Origin: Myxococcales bacterium
GTDB lineage: Bacteria > Myxococcota_A > UBA9042 > PHBI01 > JAAZYN01
Assembly (NCBI GenBank): GCA_014239625.1
Contig: JAAZYN010000335.1
Coordinates: 1 to 5,211, forward strand
DNA length: 5,211 bases
Direction of reading: 5' to 3'
Every line of letters begins with the position of its first letter. The stretch's first letter is position 1. The notes below the pieces were generated by a model. It ran no database searches. It saw only the letters and a list, made by a program, of their open reading frames with translations, and had not been told where the DNA came from. A program made the translations under genes and the position numbers. This document shows, piece after piece, positions 1 to 5,211 of this stretch.

Positions 1-106
1 CGACGCTGGCGGCGTGCGTTCGGGCGTGCATTGACGCAACCAGTCCTGCCCCCTCGGTCCGCGCCGGCGACGCCGATCGCTCGCCCACCTCGCGCCGGAT
101 TCAAAC

Positions 107-156
107 CCACCATTGGAGGTGGCAATCAAATGGCCGACCTTCCCTCCCGGAGGTAG
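107..156 (+). promoter_or_regulatory. Leader region with 8-codon leader ORF and two Shine-Dalgarno sites ahead of the antiporter
   Basis: A strong Shine-Dalgarno sequence, GGAGGTGG (115-122), stands 7 nt before ATG 130. That ATG opens an 8-codon ORF, MADLPSRR, which ends in TAG at 154-156. A second Shine-Dalgarno, GGAGGT (149-154), overlaps the end of this ORF and serves the antiporter start at 165/168. CCTCC (143-147) is complementary to GGAGG at 115-119, and CCACC (107-111) can pair with GGTGG (118-122), so the first site could be masked in two ways. A ribosome terminating at 154-156 would sit on the second site, which suggests translational coupling. This is inferred from sequence only. 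The same reading frame is open back to the left window edge, so the stretch could instead be the tail of an upstream gene. Confidence 0.4.
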
Positions 157-164
157 GCTCACGC

Positions 165-1595
165 GTGATGACTGCGTTGGACCCTACCGCTCTCTCTCTG
201 TTGCCGCCTGCGGTGGCGATCGTGGCGGCGATCGTCACGCGACAGGTCCACCTGTCGCTGTTCGCGGGTATCTGGCTGGGATGGACGGTGCACGCTGATG
301 GGGATCTGCTGAGCGGGCTCGACCAGGGCCTCGAGGCCTGCGTCGCGGTGTTCCAGTCCGATGGCAACACCAAGGTGATCGCGTTCAGCGCTTTTGTCGG
401 CGCGGTCATGGCGCTGACCCAGTCGTCGGGTGGTGTGGCAGGGTTCGTTCACTGGATCACCCGGCGCGCCAAGGTCGACACGCCTCGCCGCGCCCGCATG
501 CTCTCATGGTGCATCGGGGTCGGAGTGTTCATCGAGAGCTCTATCACGTCGCTGGTCAACGGGGCGGTATGCCGACCGGTCTTCGACCGGCTGAAGATCC
601 CGCGCGAGAAGCTGGCATACCTCTGCGATGCCACGTCCGCGCCGATCTGCATCCTGATCCCGCTCAACGCCTGGGGGGCCTATGTCATCGGGATACTCGG
701 AGACGCCAAGGTCTCCGACGCGACAGGGCAGAGCGTGCCGGCCTTCGCCGACCCAGCGGCCGCTTTCGTCGAGACGATGCCCTACAACTTCTACGCGTTT
801 GGAGCCCTCGCGTTCTCTCTGTGGATCGCCTGGAGCGGCCGCGATTTTGGACCCATGGCGGCGGCCGAGGCGCGCGCGGCCGACACCGGACAGGTGACGC
901 GTCCCGGGTCCCAGGCGGTCGCCGCGGACTTTGCGGAGCTCCAGGGAGACCTGGAGCCGCGGGCGTTCCGCTTCGTCATCCCGCTGCTGGTGCTCATCGC
1001 CGCGATGCCGACGTTGTTGTATCTCACGGACTCAGGGTCGACGGCCGTATTCTACGCCGTGCTTCTGGCCGCTGCGGTAGCGATGGTGACGGCCATGGCG
1101 TCCGGAGGTATGTCCCTCGAGCGGGCCACCGAGGTGTTCTTCAAGGGAGTCGGCGCGCTGATGCCCTTGGCCATCCTGATGGTGCTGGCCTTCGCCCTGG
1201 GCGCCACCACCAAGGTGTTGGGCACCAACCTGTACGTGGCCGAGTTGGCCCAGGGGCTTCCCAGCCCAGCGCTCATCCCCCTGGGCTTGTTCGGGGCGTC
1301 GTGTCTCATCGCCTTCGCGACCGGGACCTCCTGGGGCACCTTCGCGATCATGTTACCCATCGCCATCGGCGCCACCGGCGTCGACTCCCCGCTGACCGCC
1401 ATCGGCCTGTCGGCGGTGTTGGGTGGTGGCGTCTTCGGCGATCACTGCTCGCCGATCTCCGATACCACTCTGGTCGCGTCGTTGGCAGCGGGGAGCGACC
1501 ACATCGACCACGTGAACACCCAGCTCCCCTACGCCTTGAGTGCGGCGGCCTTTGCGAGCACCCTCTATCTGGTCGCCGGCCTGGCGGTCACCTGA
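165..1595 (+). CDS. nhaC: NhaC-family Na+/H+ antiporter
   Basis: This is an inner-membrane secondary transporter that most likely exchanges Na+ for H+. At 476 residues it is close to the usual length of the family. The N-terminus (residues about 10-40) has the typical SLLPP-VAIV-TRQV-LSLF-GIWLG pattern. Residues 121-176 contain the conserved VFIESSITSLVNGAVCRP segment and the DATSAPICILIPLNAWGAY segment. Residues 385-400 carry ATGTSWGTFAIMLPIA, and residues 425-457 carry GDHCSPISDTT followed by DHIDHVNTQLPYAL, the family hallmark. Multiple hydrophobic segments alternate with a polar loop at about 224-267. The start may be GTG 165 or ATG 168. GGAGGT at 149-154 lies 10 or 13 nt upstream, slightly favouring GTG. 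Some relatives carry other substrates (for example malate/lactate exchange in MleN), so the exact substrate is not proven. A lipoprotein gene follows closely. Confidence 0.96.
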   Translation: MMTALDPTALSLLPPAVAIVAAIVTRQVHLSLFAGIWLGWTVHADGDLLSGLDQGLEACVAVFQSDGNTKVIAFSAFVGAVMALTQSSGGVAGFVHWITRRAKVDTPRRARMLSWCIGVGVFIESSITSLVNGAVCRPVFDRLKIPREKLAYLCDATSAPICILIPLNAWGAYVIGILGDAKVSDATGQSVPAFADPAAAFVETMPYNFYAFGALAFSLWIAWSGRDFGPMAAAEARAADTGQVTRPGSQAVAADFAELQGDLEPRAFRFVIPLLVLIAAMPTLLYLTDSGSTAVFYAVLLAAAVAMVTAMASGGMSLERATEVFFKGVGALMPLAILMVLAFALGATTKVLGTNLYVAELAQGLPSPALIPLGLFGASCLIAFATGTSWGTFAIMLPIAIGATGVDSPLTAIGLSAVLGGGVFGDHCSPISDTTLVASLAAGSDHIDHVNTQLPYALSAAAFASTLYLVAGLAVT

Positions 1596-1626
1596 CGGCG
1601 TCGCCCTTTATCTCGTGGCGTCAGGT
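1590..1626 (+). repeat. 8-bp inverted repeat across the antiporter stop codon
   Basis: ACCTGACG at 1590-1597 is perfectly complementary to CGTCAGGT at 1619-1626, with a 21-nt loop. The left arm contains the antiporter's TGA stop codon. No T-tract follows, so this is not a classic intrinsic terminator. It could form an mRNA hairpin that lowers expression of the downstream lipoprotein or protects the transcript end, or it could be a protein-binding site. The assignment is speculative. Confidence 0.35.
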
Positions 1627-1644
1627 CGGTATGGTGCAGCGGTA

Positions 1645-2421
1645 GTGAATCTTCTCCGCTCATGGGTCCTGGTCGCCGCCGTGGCGCTCACGCCGGCGTG
1701 TAGCCCCAACGACTTCCTGGCCGACTTCGTGGGATCGTCGTTCGGTACCGCGGGCGCTGAGGTCAAAGGGCTGGCGTCGCCCGAGCTGACGACCATCATG
1801 ACGGCGCTCTACACGCGCTACACCCGTTACGTCGAGCTTCGTGATGCGCTGCCCTTCGAGGTGCTGCTCGCCGACGCGTGCGTGACCTCGACGGACACGA
1901 GCCCGACTGGCGTCAGCTTTGTCATCTCGGTGAGCTGCGCCTTTCCCGAGTCGCCGGACGCGACCGGCCAGGTCCTGCTCGAGCAGCGCACTGTCAGCAC
2001 GGCGCCTCGAGTCACGGAGATCGACATCGACTACGTGAACGTCACCGTCGATGGGGTCGTGGTGGATGGGACGGAGCAGGTCCGCGAGACGGACGGCACC
2101 GAGGGGACGAGTCAACGCACGCTCGATCTGCTCCAGAACGGGATCGCGCTGAGCTACGCGTTCCGGTTGGGCCTCCTCGACGGTGAGCAGGTGGTCCTCG
2201 ATTACGTCATGAAGAGCGCCGACGGCAAAGACATCCTCGCGCGCCTGACCGACCCCCAGAGCCCCGGCGCGGCGGCCACCGTGCTGCTCAGCGGCGTCGA
2301 CGGCACCCTCACCTGTGAGCTGCGGAATGTCCCGTGGAGCCCGGAGCAGCCGGCGCGGGGGATGTGCGACAACGGTGAGACCTTCGGGTTACCCGCCGAC
2401 ACCCCTGCCCTCGGACTCTGA
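1645..2421 (+). CDS. Hypothetical lipoprotein, four extra cysteines
   Basis: I do not recognise the family. From GTG 1645 the product is 258 residues and opens with a short lipoprotein-type signal: an Arg at 5, a hydrophobic core at 7-15 (WVLVAAVAL) and TPAC with Cys19 as the likely lipidated residue. Pro at -2 makes this lipobox atypical. The remainder has no membrane segment and looks rich in beta strands (for example 88-100, 123-140, 181-189, 211-227), with a helix around 45-66. Cys79/Cys98 and Cys224/Cys241 could form two disulfides, fitting a periplasmic or outer-membrane location. The frame is open upstream to ATG 1540, but that start would overlap the antiporter and bury the signal peptide, so I reject it. 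No strong Shine-Dalgarno precedes GTG 1645. Only 49 nt separate it from the antiporter, so co-transcription is likely. Confidence 0.84.
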   Translation: MNLLRSWVLVAAVALTPACSPNDFLADFVGSSFGTAGAEVKGLASPELTTIMTALYTRYTRYVELRDALPFEVLLADACVTSTDTSPTGVSFVISVSCAFPESPDATGQVLLEQRTVSTAPRVTEIDIDYVNVTVDGVVVDGTEQVRETDGTEGTSQRTLDLLQNGIALSYAFRLGLLDGEQVVLDYVMKSADGKDILARLTDPQSPGAAATVLLSGVDGTLTCELRNVPWSPEQPARGMCDNGETFGLPADTPALGL

Positions 2422-2436
2422 CGGCTGACCCGCGCT

Positions 2437-2458
2437 GCCGCCGGCGGCGCCGGGCGCC
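2437..2458 (+). terminator. Possible GC-rich terminator hairpin after the lipoprotein gene
   Basis: GCCGCCGGCGGC (2437-2448) is a perfect 12-bp palindrome 15 nt after the lipoprotein stop. It overlaps GGCGC-CGG-GCGCC (2446-2458), which can fold as a 5-bp stem with a 3-nt loop. No run of T follows, so intrinsic termination is uncertain; such hairpins are also common by chance in GC-rich DNA. Confidence 0.27.
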
Positions 2459-2530
2459 TCGCGTCACGCCGGAGGCCAGGTGTCCGCGGGCGTCATCGAC
2501 CACAGGGGGCCGGAGATTGAGAATGAGGAC

Positions 2531-2545
2531 CCGCGCCGGGCGCGG
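2531..2545 (-). terminator. Perfect 7+1+7 GC palindrome, possible terminator of the minus-strand gene
   Basis: CCGCGCC-G-GGCGCGG is a perfect inverted repeat about 107 nt past the stop of the minus-strand gene. Read on the minus strand it is followed by a pyrimidine-rich run (GTCCTCATTCTC) that is not a true T-tract. It could be a weak terminator or a chance GC palindrome. Confidence 0.2.
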
Positions 2546-2651
2546 CTGAGCCAGCACGAACACGCCGCCGATGGCTTGCTCGCTCCGGACCCACGTCGCA
2601 GCTGGGCGGCGCCATCAGCCTGGCCAACCGCGGCAGCCCCCCTCACCCGGG

Positions 2652-3494
2652 TCAGGCCAGGGGGTAGTAGCGCTCCAGGCCGAGCCCCCAGGGGTACTGA
2701 AAGCACCCGATCATCGCAGGGCCCACCACGTCGAGCGTCGCCTCGAAGTCGTCGGTGCCTTCGATGGAGTACCGCGTCGCCGCGTCCGCCAGGACATCGA
2801 GCAGCTCTTCGCTGGGCTCGGGCACGAGAACCCCTGCGGCGTTCAATCCCACCGCTCCGATGGCGACGACCACCAACAGCTCCAACGACCCCATCGCCCG
2901 GATGACCCGATCGACCTTCGGGCCGAACCAGGGCGCGCCCACGGACTTGAACCCCTGTTGAACAAGAGCCAGCTCGTGGCTTGGGTCGTCGCCGGGGATC
3001 ACGACCGTCAGCTCCGCGGCCGCCTGATCGGGATCGACGGATCGACGGAGCTGAGCGCAGTCCTGAACCCCGCACCGGCGGGCCCACTCACCGAGGGCGG
3101 CGCTCACCGGGTTGTCTGGGGCGAAGCGTCGCGCCTTGTGAAACGTCATGTTGACCGGGAAGTACCATCCGGCGTCCAGGCCGTCCTTGGAGAGCTCGAT
3201 CCAGGAACCCACTTGCGCCGCTTCGAGACCTTCGCCGGCAGAAGCCAGCATGGTCAGCTCCGCCTCGTTGGCACCACCTTCGGCAAGGAAGCCGCCGACG
3301 ACGGGGGCGTACTCTTCGGGAGGGCCTGCCGAATAAAGCGTGATCCGGGTCAGGTCTCCGGAGGTCGACGCGACCATGTGGCCACCGTTGGGCGGCTGGA
3401 GATCCAGCCAGTGCTCGACGACCTCTAACGCGTCATGCTCGGCCAGGGGCGACGCATCGATAGCGTCGAGGACATTCTCGTGGTCGGCACTCAT
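2652..3494 (-). CDS. Hypothetical protein of repeated beta-hairpin/helix units (possible ABBA-like barrel)
   Basis: I do not recognise a named family. The product is 280 residues with no signal peptide, so it is probably cytoplasmic. I chose ATG 3494 because AGGAG (plus-strand 3503-3507) stands 8 nt upstream; the open frame continues to 3623, but that extension looks non-coding. By eye, five strand-turn-strand units occur at about 41-55, 96-114, 147-166, 204-224 and 252-267, separated by helices such as 59-72, 126-141, 171-184 and 227-242. Units two and four share the pattern GS...GL(D/N)A followed by a hydrophobic strand. The spacing resembles the five-repeat ABBA barrel of soluble aromatic prenyltransferases (NphB/CloQ type), which are of similar length. 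Basic residues on the strands, expected for diphosphate binding, are sparse (K103, R150, R151), so an enzyme role is unproven. Residues 206-224 are hydrophobic enough to be mistaken for a membrane helix. The gene stands alone on its strand. Confidence 0.87.
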   Translation of the reverse strand: MSADHENVLDAIDASPLAEHDALEVVEHWLDLQPPNGGHMVASTSGDLTRITLYSAGPPEEYAPVVGGFLAEGGANEAELTMLASAGEGLEAAQVGSWIELSKDGLDAGWYFPVNMTFHKARRFAPDNPVSAALGEWARRCGVQDCAQLRRSVDPDQAAAELTVVIPGDDPSHELALVQQGFKSVGAPWFGPKVDRVIRAMGSLELLVVVAIGAVGLNAAGVLVPEPSEELLDVLADAATRYSIEGTDDFEATLDVVGPAMIGCFQYPWGLGLERYYPLA

Positions 3495-3502
3495 TGGAAC
3501 AA

Positions 3503-3507
3503 CTCCT
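3503..3507 (-). promoter_or_regulatory. Shine-Dalgarno fixing the start of the minus-strand gene
   Basis: Read on the minus strand, AGGAG lies 8 nt before ATG at 3494. No comparable site precedes any of the upstream in-frame starts up to 3623, so this site decides the start codon. Confidence 0.7.
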
Positions 3508-3544
3508 GAGGGGGCGGATGGTGTCAGGGAGGAGCTGGCGAGGG

Positions 3545-3563
3545 AATGCAACAATTTGTCATG
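3545..3563. promoter_or_regulatory. AT-rich patch with small palindrome in the divergent intergenic region
   Basis: The 119-nt gap between the two divergent genes is GC-rich except for this patch. It is centred on the perfect 9-bp palindrome ACAA-T-TTGT (3551-3559), flanked by ATG on one side and CAT on the other. TTGTCA at 3556-3561 resembles a -35 box, but I find no matching -10 on either strand at normal spacing. A shared promoter or operator for the two genes is the natural guess. Confidence 0.25.
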
Positions 3564-3613
3564 GCAGCAACGACCTCGCAACCGGCACGGCACAGCTGGT
3601 AGGCTGGACACAG

Positions 3614-4123
3614 ATGGGCACACCTCCCCAACTTCACGCTTGGGTTGTCGCGCTGGCGGCGGTCGTCATCCACCTGAGCGATCTCCAGACCATGGCCGCT
3701 GACAGCGACGCCGTGGTGCACGCGGTGGCTACCGATCGCGTCGTGGAGCGCGACGCTCGCGGTCGCATCGTGACGTGGACCGAACTGAGCGTCATCGAGC
3801 TGCGGGCGCCTTCCCCCTCGAAGCTCTCCGGGGAGACGGTGTGGCTGGCCCAGCTCGGCGGGCACCTGGATGGGCGGAGCCTCGTCGTGCCCGGCGCCGC
3901 CCAGGTCGAGGTGGGCGACGAGGTCGTCTTGTTCGCGGTGGCGATGCCCGGCTGGCCGACCGTCGTGATCCCCCACACCCATGGCGCAGGGTTGTTTCGC
4001 GTCATCGCCGGGCTCGCCGAGCAGGTAGGCCACATCACCGACGCCCAGGGTCGCCAACCCGAAGCCCGGATCATCGATGACCTGCCGACGTTCTGGTCGC
4101 AGACCGGGCTGCCGCCGCGGTAG
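3614..4123 (+). CDS. Small secreted protein with conserved GG-x2-DG / VPG / GDEVVLF pattern
   Basis: The product is 169 residues and begins with a Sec-type signal peptide: a hydrophobic run at 10-21 (WVVALAAVVIHL) and a likely cut near Ala28-Ala29. The mature part has RIVTWTELSV (51-60), then LGGHLDG (81-87), VVPGAAQVEVGDEVVLF (91-107) and GLFRVIAG (126-133). I recall this order (a strand ending in IVT, then GG-x2-DG, V-x-G, then G-(D/E)-x-V-x-(V/L)-F, then G-x-F-R) from uncharacterised secreted proteins of Myxococcota and similar bacteria. Some of these occur near matrixin-type metalloproteases, but no function is established that I can state. It is probably an all-beta extracytoplasmic protein without cysteines. 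ATG 3614 is chosen because it gives a proper signal peptide; the frame is open further upstream but lacks signal character. The Shine-Dalgarno is weak. Confidence 0.87.
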   Translation: MGTPPQLHAWVVALAAVVIHLSDLQTMAADSDAVVHAVATDRVVERDARGRIVTWTELSVIELRAPSPSKLSGETVWLAQLGGHLDGRSLVVPGAAQVEVGDEVVLFAVAMPGWPTVVIPHTHGAGLFRVIAGLAEQVGHITDAQGRQPEARIIDDLPTFWSQTGLPPR

Positions 4124-4131
4124 TCACAGCC

Positions 4132-4168
4132 CGGATGGGCGCGACGTGCCACCCGGCGCGCCCGGCCG
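4132..4168 (+). terminator. Strong GC hairpin just after the secreted-protein gene
   Basis: GGGCGCG (4137-4143) pairs with CGCGCCC (4157-4163). The stem extends outward through a T-G wobble and an A/G mismatch to CGG (4132-4134) pairing with CCG (4166-4168), with a 13-nt loop. It starts 8 nt after the stop codon. No T-tract follows, so it may be a non-canonical terminator or an mRNA 3'-end stabiliser. Confidence 0.4.
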
Positions 4169-4211
4169 TCACAGGTGGCGCTACGCGACACGGGGGAGGG
4201 ACCCGCGGTCC

Positions 4212-4241
4212 TTGACCCAGGCCGGGCTCGCTGCTGAGTAT
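4212..4241 (+). promoter_or_regulatory. Candidate promoter of the alpha/beta hydrolase gene
   Basis: TTGACC (4212-4217) matches the sigma70 -35 box at five of six positions. GAGTAT (4236-4241) follows after 18 bp and matches the -10 box at three of six positions. The hydrolase ATG lies 33 nt further on, a normal distance. The weak -10 keeps this uncertain, but the hairpin upstream suggests the hydrolase needs its own promoter. Confidence 0.3.
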
Positions 4242-4265
4242 GGCGGGGTCTTCTTCACGGCGAGC

Positions 4266-4270
4266 AGGAG
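4266..4270 (+). promoter_or_regulatory. Shine-Dalgarno of the hydrolase gene
   Basis: AGGAG sits 4 nt before ATG 4275. The spacing is short but usable, and it supports this start over the longer upstream frame. Confidence 0.6.
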
Positions 4271-4274
4271 AACC

Positions 4275-5192
4275 ATGCCGTCTGCCAGAGCCAACGGGCT
4301 GATGCTTCACTACGACACGTTCGGGGATCGCTCGGGGCAGCCCCTCGTGCTGATCATGGGCCTGGGCGCGCAGATGCTGCTGTGGCGTGAAGGGTTCTGT
4401 GCGGCCCTGGCGGAGCGAGGGATGTTCGTCATTCGGTTCGACAATCGCGACGTCGGGCTGTCAGAACACCTGGACCACATGCGCTGTCCGCCGATCAAAA
4501 AGGCGATCGCGAAGTCGCTCTTCCGTCTACCGGTGGGGGCGCCCTACGATCTCAGCGACATGGCCGCCGACGTCGTCGGGTTGTTGGACGCGCTGGAGTT
4601 GCCGAAGGCTCATATCTGCGGCGCCTCCATGGGCTGTATGATCGCCCAGACGATGGCGGTGGAGCATCCCCACAGGTGCGCCAGCCTGATCTCGATCATG
4701 TCCAATACCGGCGAGGTGAGACATCGCCTGGGCAAGCCGCGGGCGATGCTGGCGTTGCTCAAGAAGGTCCCCGCCGACCGCGCCGCGGTGGCTCAGAACA
4801 TGGTCGATTTTTCTTACGCGTCGAAGGGCCCCGGGTACCCGGTCGACGAGGCGGAGGCTCGGCGTCTCGGCGGGGAGTTGTTCGATCGCGCCTTTCATCC
4901 GGCGGGCTTCAAGCGCCACCTGTTGGCCATCTTCGACTCTCCATCCCGCACCAGGGCCCTGAGAAGCCTGCGGGTGCACACCCAGGTAATCCACGGCACC
5001 CACGACCCCGTCCTTCGCCCGGCTGGCGGGGCCTTGACCGCGCGCAGCGTTCCGGGCGCTGAGCTGGTGTGGGTCAAAGGGATGGGCCATCGCCTGCCCG
5101 AGGGCGCCTGGGATCTTGTGGCCGACGCCGTGGGGCGTCACGTCGCGGGCCATCCGGTGACGGAGATGGAGCTGACCCGCGCCAAGTCCTGA
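4275..5192 (+). CDS. Alpha/beta hydrolase (RdmC/lactonase-like subgroup)
   Basis: A 305-residue serine hydrolase, probably cytoplasmic because no signal peptide is present. The fold landmarks appear in order: LVLIMGLGAQM (24-34), which includes the oxyanion-hole segment; FVIRFDNRDVGLSE (51-64); the nucleophile elbow GASMG (116-120) with Ser118; GTHDPVLRP (241-249) with Asp244 as the likely acid; and GMGHRLPE (269-276) with His272. A helical cap domain lies around 145-225. The IMGLGAQM...W and RFDNRDVGLS patterns place it with the alpha/beta hydrolases annotated as RdmC-type methylesterases or 3-oxoadipate enol-lactonase-like enzymes; the substrate cannot be read from sequence. ATG 4275 is chosen because AGGAG (4266-4270) stands 4 nt upstream and the protein starts at the first core strand. 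The frame is open back to 4077, but that part overlaps the preceding gene and is Arg/Pro-rich. Confidence 0.95.
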   Translation: MPSARANGLMLHYDTFGDRSGQPLVLIMGLGAQMLLWREGFCAALAERGMFVIRFDNRDVGLSEHLDHMRCPPIKKAIAKSLFRLPVGAPYDLSDMAADVVGLLDALELPKAHICGASMGCMIAQTMAVEHPHRCASLISIMSNTGEVRHRLGKPRAMLALLKKVPADRAAVAQNMVDFSYASKGPGYPVDEAEARRLGGELFDRAFHPAGFKRHLLAIFDSPSRTRALRSLRVHTQVIHGTHDPVLRPAGGALTARSVPGAELVWVKGMGHRLPEGAWDLVADAVGRHVAGHPVTEMELTRAKS

Positions 5193-5211
5193 GCACGCTG
5201 CGCCTGCAGAG

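Larger units (their letters stand above)
2422..2651. other. Convergent intergenic region, no gene
   Basis: This 230-nt stretch lies between the ends of two genes that face each other. The frames open across it run in several directions and give Arg/Pro/Ala-rich products without a convincing start, as expected from GC-rich non-coding DNA. It holds GC-rich palindromes (2437-2458 and 2531-2545) that may help end transcription from the two sides. I see no RNA gene, mobile element or promoter in it. Confidence 0.6.

Noticed and set aside
31..60. TTGACG (31-36) as a -35 box for the antiporter
   Set aside because: At 16-18 bp spacing the sequence is GC-rich with no -10-like hexamer.
60..98. Repeated CGCGCCGG (60-67 and 91-98)
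   Set aside because: An 8-bp GC-only repeat is expected by chance in DNA of this composition.
206..1600. A sodium or pH riboswitch controlling the antiporter
   Set aside because: The 164 nt upstream of the gene show no conserved architecture that I can match to a known class; only short local pairings are visible.
506..1645. Long second-frame ORF (379 codons) inside the antiporter gene
   Set aside because: Arg/His/Gly-rich product typical of a shadow frame in GC-rich DNA; the other frame encodes clear NhaC motifs.
1629..1655. tRNA-like D-arm sequence (GGTGCAGCGGTAGT)
   Set aside because: No acceptor stem, anticodon arm or GGTTCGAATC-type T-arm follows at the right distance, and the stretch runs into the lipoprotein signal peptide.
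2464..3087. Minus-strand ORF of 207 codons overlapping the orphan gene
   Set aside because: Arg/Gly/Ser-rich, no Shine-Dalgarno, and it overlaps the better supported 2652-3494 gene in another frame on the same strand.
2571..3428. Plus-strand ORF of 285 codons opposite the orphan gene
   Set aside because: Starts with an unsupported codon and has His/Arg/Gln-rich composition with no hydrophobic core pattern. The minus-strand frame has a good Shine-Dalgarno and regular secondary structure.

Overview
This GC-rich window carries five chromosomal-type genes in a mixed layout. Their third codon positions are mostly G or C. One gene encodes a probable Gram-negative-style lipoprotein and another a secreted protein of a type I associate with Myxococcota and related deltaproteobacterial lineages. 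A Myxococcota-like or other environmental Gram-negative source is therefore plausible, but this is inference; no rRNA or other marker gene is present. I see no tRNA, rRNA, insertion sequence, CRISPR array, phage gene or toxin-antitoxin pair.

Layout from left to right. Positions 1-164 are a leader region with two Shine-Dalgarno sequences and an 8-codon leader ORF. Next (+) is an NhaC-family Na+/H+ antiporter (165-1595). After a 49-nt gap comes (+) an orphan Cys-containing lipoprotein (1645-2421), probably in the same transcript. Positions 2422-2651 form a convergent intergenic region with GC-rich palindromes and no credible gene. A 280-residue protein of unknown function lies on the minus strand (2652-3494). 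A 119-nt divergent intergenic region with one AT-rich patch separates it from (+) a small secreted protein (3614-4123). A 151-nt gap holding a strong hairpin and a candidate promoter leads to (+) an alpha/beta hydrolase (4275-5192).

Only the antiporter and the hydrolase can be assigned to well-known families. The antiporter would exchange Na+ for H+ (or a related exchange) at the inner membrane, and the adjacent lipoprotein may be an envelope partner by position only. The other three genes show no clear pathway link to one another.

The observation most worth following is the minus-strand protein. It appears to be built from five beta-hairpin units separated by helices with a period of about 50-55 residues. 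That layout resembles the ABBA (PT-barrel) fold of soluble aromatic prenyltransferases, though key binding residues are not convincing. The second is the leader ORF and dual Shine-Dalgarno arrangement before the antiporter, which could give translational coupling. I found no clear evidence of a complete new multi-gene system.
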